A stretch of DNA of 64,000 nucleotides from Haemophilus parahaemolyticus (GCF_018373095.1 NZ_JAHAHT010000002.1:1-64000), one strand, 5' to 3'; shown: positions 26,517-35,883, counted from the first letter of the stretch. The notes: generated by a model not told the origin, from the letters alone. Made by a program: numbers and translations.

Positions 26517-27980
26517 ATGAAACTTTCCCACTCAATTGTATTTGCAATCTTTGGACTAAATCTGACCGCTTTCGCACAGGCAGAAGTGGTGCAACCGCAA
26601 GAAAAGAAAATGGCTGAGCCTAAAAATGATTTAACCGAACGCTTCCAAGTGGCTCAACCAAAACCTAAAACTCAGCCTGATACAGAACAAACAGAAACAT
26701 CAGGCACGGTGTCGATGACAAAAGAAGAATTAGCTCAGCACCCTGATTTAATCGTACGAGGCTTAATTCCAGCTGTGTTACAAAACAACGAACAAGCGGT
26801 CGAATTATTGCTGCCGATGTACCAAAACTTGCCAAAGCAAGATCCATTCTTACGTGAGTGGGCAGAAGCGATTTCGGCTAAAGCACAAGGCAATTTTAGC
26901 CTTGCAGTAGAACGTTACCGCTCGCTCTTTGCACAAAAATCGGATATTCCTGCTTTGCGTTATCAGCTCGCTCAAGCCCTCTTTTTAAATAACAATAATG
27001 AGGCAGCAAAAGACCAATTCCAGAAATTGCGTGCGGAAAATTTATCGCCCGATTCAGTGGCAATTATCGACCAATATTTGACCGCTTTAAATAAACGTGA
27101 TCAGTGGAAATTTAGCGGTGGGATGAGCTTCCTTAACGAGACTAATATCAACAATGCACCTAAAGCGGGCACGAGAGTAGGCGGTTGGGAAGCATGGAAA
27201 AAAGAGAGTGCACAGGGCTTTTCTTACTACTTTAATACGGAGAAAAAATGGTCATTACCAAATCAATTTTTTACCAAAATAGCGTTGGATGCTTCGGGAA
27301 AATATTATTGGGATAACAAAAAATATAACGAGCTTAATGTGCGGACAGGCATCGGTTTAGGCTATCAAACTGCGCGTTTTGAAATTGCTCTTACCCCCTT
27401 TACCGAGAAACGTTGGTATGCGGGTGGTTCATCGGGCAGTGAATCGCTTAAACAATATTCAAAAAACTCAGGTGTGCAGCTTGAAAGTAGTTACTGGCTG
27501 AATGAAAAATGGCAACTTTCAAACGTATTGGAATATGGTGAACAACGCTACGACTGGCGTAAGCACCTAAACGGCAACAACTATTTGTGGTCAAACACGC
27601 TCTTATATGTCCCAAAAAGCGGGCAATATTGGTTTGCAGGTTTGGATTACAATCGTGAAAATACTCGCGATAAAGACAACGCTTACCAACGCACCAGTGC
27701 ACGTTTAGGCTGGGGGCAAGAATGGGACTGGGGAATTTCTAGCCGCATCTCGTTTTCTTATGCGAAGCGAACTTATCAGGCACATCCTGCTCCAGATTTA
27801 ATCGGCAAAATACAAAAAAATGATGAATATTCTTCTGCTTTAACGCTCTGGCATCGTGACTTGCATTTCTTTGGCGTGACACCAAAAGTGACGTGGCAAT
27901 ATCAGAAAGTAAGCAGTAATCACCCATTTTATAGCTACGATAAAAATCGGGTTTATTTTGAGATGAGTAAAACATTTTAA
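26517..27980 (+). CDS. Slam-type outer-membrane protein (surface lipoprotein assembly modulator family, DUF560)
   Basis: 487 residues. The signal peptide ends near residue 22 (FAQA-EVV), then a low-complexity Pro/Lys/Gln stretch. A helical TPR-like domain spans about 75-205 (QGNFSLAVERYRSLFAQKSD then ALRYQLAQALFLNNNNEAAK). From about 210 a beta-barrel with alternating aromatic strands ends in a C-terminal Phe (YFEMSKTF), as expected for Bam-inserted proteins. Slam proteins help display lipoproteins such as transferrin-binding protein B or haemophores. Known slam genes usually sit beside their client; none is seen here, so the client is unknown. Confidence 0.8.
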   Translation: MKLSHSIVFAIFGLNLTAFAQAEVVQPQEKKMAEPKNDLTERFQVAQPKPKTQPDTEQTETSGTVSMTKEELAQHPDLIVRGLIPAVLQNNEQAVELLLPMYQNLPKQDPFLREWAEAISAKAQGNFSLAVERYRSLFAQKSDIPALRYQLAQALFLNNNNEAAKDQFQKLRAENLSPDSVAIIDQYLTALNKRDQWKFSGGMSFLNETNINNAPKAGTRVGGWEAWKKESAQGFSYYFNTEKKWSLPNQFFTKIALDASGKYYWDNKKYNELNVRTGIGLGYQTARFEIALTPFTEKRWYAGGSSGSESLKQYSKNSGVQLESSYWLNEKWQLSNVLEYGEQRYDWRKHLNGNNYLWSNTLLYVPKSGQYWFAGLDYNRENTRDKDNAYQRTSARLGWGQEWDWGISSRISFSYAKRTYQAHPAPDLIGKIQKNDEYSSALTLWHRDLHFFGVTPKVTWQYQKVSSNHPFYSYDKNRVYFEMSKTF

Positions 27981-28033
27981 ACTGTGATATGCTTAATCTT
28001 GTTGTAAATAACATTTCTCTTAGTGTTGGAGGG

Positions 28034-28084
28034 CAGCTTATCTCCGCCTGATAAATCTTGGAAAATTCAGGGTGGAGATAGCTC
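28034..28084. repeat. Long hairpin between the Slam gene and nudE
   Basis: AGCT-ATCTCC-CCTGA pairs with TCAGG-GGAGATAGCT around an 18-nt loop. No T-run follows, so it looks more like a REP-type palindrome than a terminator. Confidence 0.5.
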
Positions 28085-28117
28085 TCTACATAGGATTAAC
28101 GTAAAGATAAAAATAAA

Positions 28118-28669
28118 ATGAAAACACTACCCGAAATTAAATCTGTTTCTGTCATTGCGAAAACCGCAATTTTCGAAGTGCAATCGGTCGATTTACGTTT
28201 TTCTAATGGTGAGGAACGCACCTATGAACGCCTTACGCCACAACGCCGTTCTTCAGTGATGGTTTTGCCAATTCACGAGGGTAATTTAATTTTTGTACGG
28301 GAATATGCCGTGGGTTCTGAGCGTTATGAACTTACCTTTCCGAAAGGAATTATAGATGCGGGCGAAGAGCCGATTGAAAGTGCCAATCGTGAGTTACAAG
28401 AAGAGATTGGTTTTGGTGCACGTAAAATGGAGCCGTTACGGAGTTTATACAGCGGTCCGAGTCATATGTTTGGCTTAATGCACGTTTTTGTGGCAGAAGA
28501 TCTTTATCCATCCAAACTTGAGGGCGATGAACCTGAACCGCTTGAGCTGGTTCACTATCCGTTGGCAAAAATCGATGAATTACTTGCCTCCCCTGATTTT
28601 GCCGAAGCCAGAAATTTATCCGCCCTCTTTTTATTAAAAGCATATTTAAATAAGAATACGGAAAAATAG
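28118..28669 (+). CDS. nudE: ADP compounds hydrolase NudE (Nudix)
   Basis: 183 residues hydrolysing ADP-ribose, Ap3A and NADH. The Nudix box is GIIDAGEEPIESANRELQEE then IGFG. The family-specific IREYAVGSERYEL-like and LYPSKLEGDEPEPLELV segments are intact. It precedes cysQ by 17 bp, so the two nucleotide-cleanup enzymes are likely one operon. Confidence 0.94.
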   Translation: MKTLPEIKSVSVIAKTAIFEVQSVDLRFSNGEERTYERLTPQRRSSVMVLPIHEGNLIFVREYAVGSERYELTFPKGIIDAGEEPIESANRELQEEIGFGARKMEPLRSLYSGPSHMFGLMHVFVAEDLYPSKLEGDEPEPLELVHYPLAKIDELLASPDFAEARNLSALFLLKAYLNKNTEK

Positions 28670-28686
28670 AAAAAAAGGACGGAACT

Positions 28687-29517
28687 ATGCAAACACTTAA
28701 TCAATCCTTGTTGGATAAAATCGTAAAAATCGCCCAAGATGCAGGTGAACACCTCAAAGATTTTTATGCGAAATCGGTCGAGGTGCACATTAAATCAGAC
28801 AAAACACCCGTAACTGAGGCGGATCTTTTTTTAAGCCAATTTATCACTGAACAGTTAAAACAGCTTACGCCATATGTGCCTGTGCTTTCGGAAGAAAATT
28901 GCGATATTGCCTTTGAAGAGCGTCAAAAATGGGATGAATATTGGATTATCGATCCACTGGATGGCACGCAACAATTTATCAATCGTACTGATCAATTTGC
29001 GGTGATTATTGCTCTTGTGCAAAAACAAATTGGCAAAAATCGCCCTGTCTTAGGCGTTATCCACGCTCCTATCTTGGAAAAGACCTACTTTGCAATGCAA
29101 CATTTTGGCTGCTATTTGCAAGAAAAAGGTGAAATTCGACCGCTTCACGGCTTGAAACAAGCTGGCTATCGCGATCACAATCTGCATATCGCGATTGGTT
29201 TCGTACATCCTGATCATATCGAAGATAACCTCAAACCGCCTTATCAAGCTACTTTTATGGAATATGGCTCAAGCAGTTTAAAATCGGGCTTGGTAGCGGA
29301 AGGAATTAGCGATTGCTATATCCGTTTTGGCGACACTGGCGAATGGGACACTGCTGCATCAGAAGTTCTACTTAGCGAAATTGGTGGCGAAATTTTTGAT
29401 CTGCATTTTGAACCGCTCAGTTACAATGAACGCGAAACGCTGATTAATCCTTATTTTATTATGGTGCGCGACAGCCAGCACGATTGGCAGAATGTCTTTC
29501 AATTTAATAAGTTGTAG
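28687..29517 (+). CDS. cysQ: 3'(2'),5'-bisphosphate nucleotidase CysQ
   Basis: 276-residue Mg-dependent phosphatase removing the 3'-phosphate of PAP/PAPS and so controlling sulfate assimilation by-products. Inositol-monophosphatase superfamily motifs are seen: [30 protein letters not shown] (metal-binding Asp residues) and [20 protein letters not shown]. It is close to the expected length. Cotranscribed with nudE; zwf follows 65 bp later. Confidence 0.94.
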   Translation: MQTLNQSLLDKIVKIAQDAGEHLKDFYAKSVEVHIKSDKTPVTEADLFLSQFITEQLKQLTPYVPVLSEENCDIAFEERQKWDEYWIIDPLDGTQQFINRTDQFAVIIALVQKQIGKNRPVLGVIHAPILEKTYFAMQHFGCYLQEKGEIRPLHGLKQAGYRDHNLHIAIGFVHPDHIEDNLKPPYQATFMEYGSSSLKSGLVAEGISDCYIRFGDTGEWDTAASEVLLSEIGGEIFDLHFEPLSYNERETLINPYFIMVRDSQHDWQNVFQFNKL

Positions 29518-29582
29518 CGATTAGTAAAAACAGCGAAAATGTTGCATTATTGTTAAAACTTATAATCTCATTAGGAATAAAA

Positions 29583-31067
29583 ATGAACATAGAAAATTGT
29601 TGTATCGTGATTTTTGGGGCTTCGGGGGATTTAACCTTCCGTAAGCTCATCCCCGCACTTTATAACTTACATAAAGTTGGCAGATTAGGCGAGCATTTTT
29701 CGGTACTCGGTGTGGCTCGTACGGAATTAAATGACGAGCAATTCCGAGCAAAAATGCGTGATGCGTTAATTAAATTTGAGAATGCAAGCGGTGAAACTTT
29801 AGATGAATTTTGCCATCACCTTTACTATCAAGCAGTAAATACTTCCGATGCATTAGATTATGTGAAACTCTTGCCTCGTCTTGACGATTTACACGACAAA
29901 TATGGTAGTGCGGGCAACACGCTTTACTACCTTTCAACCCCACCAAGTTTATATGGCGTGATCCCAGAATGCTTGGCAGCACACGGTTTAACCACCGAAG
30001 AGTTCGGCTGGAAACGCATTATTGTGGAAAAACCATTCGGCTATGATATTCAAACTGCAAAAGCATTAGACGTGCAAATTCACCGCTTCTTTGAAGAGCA
30101 TCAAATCTACCGTATTGACCACTATTTAGGCAAAGAAACTGTGCAAAACTTGCTCGTGTTACGCTTCTCAAACGGTTTATTTGAACCACTTTGGAACCGC
30201 AATTACATTGATTATGTGGAAATCACAGGGGCAGAATCAATTGGCGTGGAAGAACGTGGTGGCTATTACGATGGCTCAGGTGCGATGCGTGATATGTTCC
30301 AAAACCACTTATTGCAAGTGCTTGCCATGGTTGCAATGGAGCCACCAGCGATTATCAACGCGGACGCAATGCGTGATGAAGTAGCAAAAGTGCTTTACTG
30401 CTTACACCCACTTTCTAACGAAGATTTGAAAAATAACCTTGTGCTCGGGCAATACACCGCCGCAGAAATCGATGGTGAAATGGCGAAAGGTTATTTAGAA
30501 GAGAAAGGCGTCCCAGAAGATTCCAATACAGAAACCTTTATGGCATTAAAATGTGAAATCGATAACTGGCGCTGGGCGGGTGTGCCTTTTTATGTTCGCA
30601 CAGGTAAACGATTACCAACCCGCGTAACGGAAGTGGTTATCCATTTCAAAACTACACCGCACCCCGTGTTTAGCCAAAATGCGCCTGAAAATAAATTGAT
30701 TATTCGCGTGCAACCTGATGAAGGTATCTCAATGCGTTTCGGTTTGAAAAAACCAGGTGCAGGCTTTGAAGCAAAAGAAGTGTCAATGGACTTCCGTTAT
30801 GCTGATTTAGCTTCTCCGAGTCTTCTCACTGCCTACGAACGTTTATTGTTAGACGCAATGAAAGGCGATGCCACCCTATTTGCCCGTACTGATGCAGTGC
30901 ACGCTTGTTGGAAATTTGTGCAGCCTATTTTGGATTATAAAGCCCAAAATGGTCGTGTCTATGAATATGAAGCAGGTACTTGGGGACCAAAAGAAGCGGA
31001 TAAGCTGATCGCCAAACACGGCAGAGTATGGCGTAAGCCTTCAGGTATGATGAAGAAAAAAGTGTAA
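29583..31067 (+). CDS. zwf: Glucose-6-phosphate 1-dehydrogenase
   Basis: 494-residue first enzyme of the oxidative pentose-phosphate pathway, making 6-phosphogluconolactone and NADPH. ATG 29583 ([17 protein letters not shown]) follows TAGGAA; the [11 protein letters not shown] dinucleotide loop and [15 protein letters not shown] active-site block are clear. Its neighbours pgl and gnd complete the oxidative branch, though other genes lie between pgl and gnd. Confidence 0.97.
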   Translation: MNIENCCIVIFGASGDLTFRKLIPALYNLHKVGRLGEHFSVLGVARTELNDEQFRAKMRDALIKFENASGETLDEFCHHLYYQAVNTSDALDYVKLLPRLDDLHDKYGSAGNTLYYLSTPPSLYGVIPECLAAHGLTTEEFGWKRIIVEKPFGYDIQTAKALDVQIHRFFEEHQIYRIDHYLGKETVQNLLVLRFSNGLFEPLWNRNYIDYVEITGAESIGVEERGGYYDGSGAMRDMFQNHLLQVLAMVAMEPPAIINADAMRDEVAKVLYCLHPLSNEDLKNNLVLGQYTAAEIDGEMAKGYLEEKGVPEDSNTETFMALKCEIDNWRWAGVPFYVRTGKRLPTRVTEVVIHFKTTPHPVFSQNAPENKLIIRVQPDEGISMRFGLKKPGAGFEAKEVSMDFRYADLASPSLLTAYERLLLDAMKGDATLFARTDAVHACWKFVQPILDYKAQNGRVYEYEAGTWGPKEADKLIAKHGRVWRKPSGMMKKKV

Positions 31068-31075
31068 TGAATTTT

Positions 31076-31100
31076 CCCCTCGCCCTTTGTGGGAGAGGGG
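31076..31100. repeat. CCCCTC/GAGGGG palindrome
   Basis: CCCCTCGCCC TTTGT GGGAGAGGGG between zwf and pgl. It is the same family as those at 32644-32662 and 17854-17875. Confidence 0.6.
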
Positions 31101-31119
31101 ATATGATAGAGAACCTAAA

Positions 31120-31818
31120 ATGAAAAAAGTTATCTTCCCTACCGCTCAACAAGCAGTCGAAAAAATCGCTCAGGAATTGAAAGCATATAGCGAACAACAT
31201 CATCCTGTGCATATCTCTCTTTCTGGCGGTTCAACGCCCAAATTATTATTTAAAACCTTAGCTCAAGCTCCGTTTGCCAATGAAATTCAATGGCAAAATC
31301 TCCATTTCTGGTGGGGGGACGATCGTATGGTTCCACCACAAGATCCTGAAAGCAATTATGGCGAAGTACAAAAACTGCTCTTCGATCACATCCAAATTCC
31401 TGCCGAGAACATTCACCGCATTCGTGGCGAAGAAAATGTCGAACAAGAATTGGTAAGATTTTCGCAAGAATTGACCGCTTGCGTGCCAGATTTAGCCTTC
31501 GATTGGATTATTCTTGGAATGGGCAACGACGGGCACACCGCCTCGCTTTTCCCACATCAAACTAATTTTGATGATCCGAATGTTGCTGTGATTGCCAAAC
31601 ATCCTGAAACAGGGCAAATTCGCATTTCTAAAACCGCGAAATTATTGGAAAACGCCAAGCGTATTACTTACTTAGTGACTGGCACGGCAAAAGCGGAAAT
31701 TTTGAAAGAAATCCAAGAAACGCCCGCAGAAAACTTGCCTTATCCAGCTGCAAAAATTCAGGCAAAAAATGGTGTAACAGAATGGTACTTGGATAAAACG
31801 GCAGCTAAATTGCTATAA
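31120..31818 (+). CDS. pgl: 6-phosphogluconolactonase
   Basis: 232-residue DevB-type lactonase hydrolysing the zwf product to 6-phosphogluconate. ISLSGGSTPKLLF, FWWGDDRMVPPQDPESNYG and the catalytic ILGMGNDGHTASLFP block are present. Start at ATG 31120; the longer frame would be read through the repeat in front of it. It follows zwf by 52 bp. Confidence 0.95.
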   Translation: MKKVIFPTAQQAVEKIAQELKAYSEQHHPVHISLSGGSTPKLLFKTLAQAPFANEIQWQNLHFWWGDDRMVPPQDPESNYGEVQKLLFDHIQIPAENIHRIRGEENVEQELVRFSQELTACVPDLAFDWIILGMGNDGHTASLFPHQTNFDDPNVAVIAKHPETGQIRISKTAKLLENAKRITYLVTGTAKAEILKEIQETPAENLPYPAAKIQAKNGVTEWYLDKTAAKLL

Positions 31819-31851
31819 CAAGTTGAGTATCAAATATTACAGGCTTGCAAA

Positions 31852-32244
31852 ATGATAGACTACAAAGTGAATGAACCAATTTCAGTTAAACAATTTATTG
31901 AATTGCTAAATAAAACAACGCTCGGGGCACGCCGTCCGTTAGATGATGAAAAACGTGTCGCGGCAATGTTGCACCATGCGGATTTATTAATCACCGCTTG
32001 GGATGGTGAACGATTAGTGGGAGTGGCACGTTCCGTGACGGATTTTGCCTATTGCTGTTATTTATCTGATTTAGCGGTTGATGAACAATATCAAAAACAA
32101 AGTATCGGTTTGCAATTGATTGAACACACTAAACAAGCCTTACATCCACAAGCCAAAATTGTGCTGTTATCGGCGCCACAAGCCGTGGATTATTATCCGC
32201 ATATTGGATTTACACAGCATATGAGTGCATGGACAAAGAGTTAA
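31852..32244 (+). CDS. GNAT-family acetyltransferase
   Basis: 130 residues. The acetyl-CoA-binding strand-loop is LSDLAVDEQYQKQSIGLQLI (about 68-87), and AVDYYPHIGFTQH near the C-terminus is the usual last strand. The Q/RxxGxG/A loop is degenerate (QKQSIG). Substrate unknown. No clear ribosome-binding site precedes ATG 31852. It lies 33 bp after pgl, so it may be carried on the same message. Confidence 0.82.
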   Translation: MIDYKVNEPISVKQFIELLNKTTLGARRPLDDEKRVAAMLHHADLLITAWDGERLVGVARSVTDFAYCCYLSDLAVDEQYQKQSIGLQLIEHTKQALHPQAKIVLLSAPQAVDYYPHIGFTQHMSAWTKS

Positions 32245-32304
32245 TTTATTAGTATTGTACGGACTAAAATAAGATATAGATACATTAGATGCGGAGTGGC
32301 TTTA

Positions 32305-32637
32305 ATGTTGAATTTAGATAATAAAAAATTTGTTGCCGTTAAAAACACCTCAAATGGTGAAGTGAGTAGCCAAACAGAATTTCATTACCATCAACAAGGT
32401 AAAATGATTTGGGCCGAATATGGTGGTGGTGAAATTTTAAAAGGTTTTTTAATTGGGAAATGGATAAACGACACACAAATTGAGTTCACTTATCAGCATT
32501 TAAATCAAGCATTAGAAAATCGTTTAGGGAGTTGCTTAACAACATTTTCAATTGAAAGTGGAAAATTAATTGGCAATGAACAATGGCAATGGTTAGATAC
32601 TTTTGAAGAAGGATGCTCTTTAATTAAAGAGGTTTAA
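32305..32637 (+). CDS. Small conserved protein of unknown function
   Basis: 110 residues rich in beta-strand-forming repeats, with no signal peptide. It resembles a small family sometimes labelled N-acetylglutamate synthase in databases (NGEVSSQTEFHYHQQG and NEQWQWLD motifs), a label I would not trust. ATG 32305 is chosen because GCGGAG sits 8 nt upstream; a GTG at 32296 is the alternative. Confidence 0.7.
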   Translation: MLNLDNKKFVAVKNTSNGEVSSQTEFHYHQQGKMIWAEYGGGEILKGFLIGKWINDTQIEFTYQHLNQALENRLGSCLTTFSIESGKLIGNEQWQWLDTFEEGCSLIKEV

Positions 32638-32643
32638 TGTCTT

Positions 32644-32662
32644 CTCTCCCTTTGTGGGAGAG
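32644..32662. repeat. CTCTCCC/GGGAGAG palindrome
   Basis: A perfect 7-bp stem with a TTTGT loop directly after the small protein gene; a further copy of the intergenic palindrome family. Confidence 0.6.
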
Positions 32663-32700
32663 GATTAACCAATAAAATCAACATACAACTTGAGGTCTTA

Positions 32701-34008
32701 ATGAATTTAAGAGAAAAAATCGATAATAGCCCAATGGGCGTTTACCAGTGGGCAATCGTGTTAATGGCTGCCGTAATGAACTTTTTAGACGGCTTTGACG
32801 TGCTTGCCATCGCCTTTACTGCAACCAATATCAGCAAAGATTTTGGCTTGAGCAAAACCGAATTTGGGATGCTCGTGAGTGCAGGGTTAATTGGTATGGT
32901 AATCGGCTCAATGGTGCTGGCACCACTTGCCGATAAATTCGGTCGTCGCCCAATTTTATTACTTTCTGTAGCATTTTCTGCAGTGGGTTTGGCGGTTTCT
33001 GGATTTTCTACTACATCTGAAATCCTTGCGTTCTCACGTATTCTTACAGGCTTAGGCGTAGGCGGTATTTTGGTAGGCACTAACGTAATCACTAGCGAAT
33101 ATTCATCGAAAAAATGGCGTAGCTTTGCGATTAGTGTTTATGCAGCGGGCTTTGGTATCGGTGCGATGATTGGCGGGATTATCGCGAAATCGTTACAAGC
33201 CGCTTACTCTTGGCACGCTGTTTACTTTGCTGGTGCCGTAATGACGGCAGTCGTTTTTGTGGTACTTTGGATTTGGTTACCAGAATCAATCGACTACCTC
33301 AATTCAAAACAGCCACAAAATGCTAAAGCACGTTTAAATAAAATTGCACATAAACTCGGCTTTGCAGGCGAATGGGATTTAACGTCAAAAGCAGAGAAAA
33401 TGGCAGTAAAATTGCCGATCTGGGAGCTATTTGGCAAAAAATATCTGCGTTCTACGCTATTATTATGGCTCTCATTTTTTGCGATTATGTTCTGCTTCTA
33501 CTTCATCAGCTCGTGGACCCCTGCGTTGTTAAAAGAAGCAGGAATGACCATGGAAGAGAGTATCAATGTGGGAATGATGATCTCGCTTGGCGGTGCAGCA
33601 GGCTCATTGGTTTATGGCTTAATCGCCAGCCGCTGGTCTGCACGTAGCGTGTTGATGCTATTTACTGTAGCGTCTTCAATTGCAATTGTAGTCTTTATTC
33701 TTTCAAGTGCGAACCTTGCGATTGCAATGGTACTTGGCGTGGTAGTCGGTGCGTTAATTAACGGTTGTATCAGTGGTTTATATACCATCAATCCAGCTAC
33801 TTACGATGCGGATATTCGCAATACAGGTGTGGGCTGGGCGATTGGTGCAGGTCGTGCAGGTTCAGTACTTGCTCCAACGGTTGCGGGAATATTGCTTGAC
33901 TCAGGATGGGAAAAACAAACGCTTTATATCGCTGTAGCGGGTGTGATGTTAATTGCAACTGTGGCATTAGCCTTTAAGAAATCGCACGTAGAGATTAGAA
34001 GACAATAA
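32701..34008 (+). CDS. MFS transporter (aromatic acid/H+ symporter type)
   Basis: 435 residues, 12 membrane helices. The motif between helices 2 and 3 is APLADKFGRRPILL, helix 1 has MNFLDGFDVLAIAFT, and the central loop is WLPESIDYL. These match the AAHS group (MhpT, PcaK-like) that imports organic acids. The substrate cannot be deduced; its place between pgl and gnd only hints at a carboxylate or sugar acid. No regulator or catabolic gene is beside it. Confidence 0.85.
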   Translation: MNLREKIDNSPMGVYQWAIVLMAAVMNFLDGFDVLAIAFTATNISKDFGLSKTEFGMLVSAGLIGMVIGSMVLAPLADKFGRRPILLLSVAFSAVGLAVSGFSTTSEILAFSRILTGLGVGGILVGTNVITSEYSSKKWRSFAISVYAAGFGIGAMIGGIIAKSLQAAYSWHAVYFAGAVMTAVVFVVLWIWLPESIDYLNSKQPQNAKARLNKIAHKLGFAGEWDLTSKAEKMAVKLPIWELFGKKYLRSTLLLWLSFFAIMFCFYFISSWTPALLKEAGMTMEESINVGMMISLGGAAGSLVYGLIASRWSARSVLMLFTVASSIAIVVFILSSANLAIAMVLGVVVGALINGCISGLYTINPATYDADIRNTGVGWAIGAGRAGSVLAPTVAGILLDSGWEKQTLYIAVAGVMLIATVALAFKKSHVEIRRQ

Positions 34009-34023
34009 GCGGTCGAATTTTAA

Positions 34024-34126
34024 GAGCATTTCGTAAAAATGCTCGAAAGCCTCCTCTTTGCTAAAGTAGGGGGATTCGTTAGAAACGTAAATTTTCACTT
34101 AAATTTGACCGCTTGTAGGGGAATTT
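34024..34126. repeat. Intergenic palindromes and uptake signals after the MFS gene
   Basis: GAGCATTT/AAATGCTC hairpin (34024-34044), a CCTCCTCTTTGCTAAAGTAGG unit related to the rpoB-rpoC element (34050-34073), and uptake-signal cores at about 34009-34015 and 34106-34117. Confidence 0.5.
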
Positions 34127-34252
34127 ATGGATCATACGTTAATTGTTTTTGATATGGATACACATTGCTTAGAGCGTAATATGTGCAGGAAAATCAGTAG
34201 TAAATTGGGAAAAGATAATAAAAATTTAACCATTTACAGCCCTTATGCATAA
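34127..34252 (+). CDS. 41-residue ORF, possible VapD-type remnant
   Basis: ATG 34127 follows TAGGGGAA at good spacing. The first residues, MDHTLIVFDMDTHCLERN, resemble the start of VapD-like small RNases (F-D-x-D-T-x-x-L). The rest (CRKISSKLGKDNKNLTIYSP) does not continue the family and the ORF stops at residue 41. Either a broken toxin gene or a chance ORF; the similarity is short. Confidence 0.35.
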   Translation: MDHTLIVFDMDTHCLERNMCRKISSKLGKDNKNLTIYSPYA

Positions 34253-34274
34253 CGTAGGATAAAATCAAAAATCA

Positions 34275-34300
34275 TGGTGGGCTAAAGCCTACCCTACCAA
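34275..34300. repeat. GGTGGGCT palindrome before gnd
   Basis: GGTGGGCTAAAGCCTACC hairpin 13 bp upstream of the gnd start, same family as at 6689-6707. It may fold close to the gnd ribosome-binding site AGGAG. Confidence 0.5.
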
Positions 34301-34312
34301 CAGGAGAAAAAA

Positions 34313-35767
34313 ATGTCAGTAAAAGGCGACATCGGTGTTATCGGCTTAGCCGTAATGGGGCAGAACCTTATTTTAAATATGAATGATCACGGCTTTAAAG
34401 TGGTGGCGTATAACCGCACAACTTCAAAAGTGGATGAGTTCTTAGAAGGAGCTGCGAAAGGCACAAACATTATTGGGGCGTATTCTTTAGAAGACTTGGC
34501 GTCTAAATTGGAGCGTCCGCGCAAAGTGATGTTAATGGTGCGTGCGGGTGATGTGGTGGATCAATTTATTGATGCATTATTACCGCACTTGGAAGAAGGC
34601 GACATCATTATTGATGGCGGTAACTCAAACTATCCAGACACAAACCGTCGTGTGAAAGCCTTAGCGGAGAAAGGTATTCGCTTTATCGGTTCTGGCGTGT
34701 CAGGCGGTGAAGAGGGTGCACGTCACGGACCTTCCATTATGCCAGGCGGTAATGCAGAAGCGTGGCAATATGTGAAACCAATCTTCCAAGCGATCTCGGC
34801 GAAAACTGAACAAGCCGAGCCTTGCTGTGACTGGGTGGGCGGCGAAGGGGCTGGTCATTTCGTGAAAATGGTTCACAACGGTATCGAATATGGTGATATG
34901 CAATTAATCTGCGAAGCCTACCAATTCTTAAAAGAAGGTTTAGGCTTAAGCTACGAAGAGATGCAGTCTATCTTTGCAGAATGGAAAAAAACCGAGCTTG
35001 ATAGCTACTTAATCGACATCACCACCGACATTCTTGGCTATAAAGATGCCGACGGCGAGCCGTTAGTAGAAAAAATCTTAGACACTGCAGGTCAAAAAGG
35101 GACAGGTAAATGGACGGGTATCAACGCCTTAGATTTCGGTATTCCATTAACCTTAATCACTGAATCAGTGTTCGCACGTTGTGTATCTTCATTCAAAGAC
35201 CAACGTTTAGCCGCAAGCCAACTCTTCAACAAAACCATCACACCAGTTGAAGGTGACAAAAAAGTATGGATCGAAGCGGTGCGTAAAGCATTATTAGCTT
35301 CAAAAATCATCTCTTACGCACAAGGCTTTATGCTCATTCGTGAAGCATCAGAACAGTTCGGTTGGAATATCAACTACGGTGCAACCGCATTGTTATGGCG
35401 TGAAGGTTGTATCATCCGCAGCCGTTTCTTAGGCAACATCCGTGATGCGTACGAAGCGAACCCAAATTTAATCTTCTTAGGTTCAGACAGCTACTTCAAA
35501 GGCATTTTAGAAAATGCGTTAAGTGACTGGCGTAAAGTAGTGGCGAAATCGATTGAAGTGGGCATTCCAATGCCTTGTATGGCATCGGCTATCACTTTCT
35601 TAGATGGCTACACCTCAGCACGTTTACCAGCAAACTTATTACAAGCTCAACGTGACTACTTCGGTGCACACACTTATGAACGCACGGACAAACCACGTGG
35701 CGAATTCTTCCACACCAACTGGACGGGGCGTGGTGGTAATACGGCTTCAACCACTTATGACGTGTAA
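34313..35767 (+). CDS. gnd: 6-phosphogluconate dehydrogenase, decarboxylating
   Basis: 484-residue enzyme converting 6-phosphogluconate to ribulose-5-phosphate with NADPH production. The N-terminal nucleotide fold has GVIGLAVMGQNLILNMNDHG; substrate and catalytic segments are DGGNSNYPDTNRR, GSGVSGGEEGARHGPSIMPG and GHFVKMVHNGIEYGDMQLI. The C-terminal helical domain and tail (HTNWTGRGGNTASTTYDV) are complete. Ribosome-binding site CAGGAG. Confidence 0.97.
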   Translation: MSVKGDIGVIGLAVMGQNLILNMNDHGFKVVAYNRTTSKVDEFLEGAAKGTNIIGAYSLEDLASKLERPRKVMLMVRAGDVVDQFIDALLPHLEEGDIIIDGGNSNYPDTNRRVKALAEKGIRFIGSGVSGGEEGARHGPSIMPGGNAEAWQYVKPIFQAISAKTEQAEPCCDWVGGEGAGHFVKMVHNGIEYGDMQLICEAYQFLKEGLGLSYEEMQSIFAEWKKTELDSYLIDITTDILGYKDADGEPLVEKILDTAGQKGTGKWTGINALDFGIPLTLITESVFARCVSSFKDQRLAASQLFNKTITPVEGDKKVWIEAVRKALLASKIISYAQGFMLIREASEQFGWNINYGATALLWREGCIIRSRFLGNIRDAYEANPNLIFLGSDSYFKGILENALSDWRKVVAKSIEVGIPMPCMASAITFLDGYTSARLPANLLQAQRDYFGAHTYERTDKPRGEFFHTNWTGRGGNTASTTYDV

Positions 35768-35780
35768 GTATTAAAATAAA

Positions 35781-35879
35781 AAGGCAATAATAGACCAAAG
35801 TATTGGTAAAAATGAGCTTAGATCTTATAGTACAAAGCTTTAAGCTCACTTTTACTAACTGTTTTGTCTATTATGCCTT
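35781..35879. terminator. Nested cruciform between gnd and holC, with AGTACAA-core repeat copy 2
   Basis: The outer stem AAGGCAATAATAGAC (35781-35795) pairs with GTCTATTATGCCTT (35866-35879) with one bulge. Inside it GTAAAA-TGAGCTT/AAGCTCA-TTTTAC (35806-35855) surrounds the core AGTACAAAGCTT. Convergent gnd and holC flank it, so it probably terminates both. The inner unit is shared with 22026-22071. Confidence 0.65.
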
Positions 35880-35883
35880 TATA

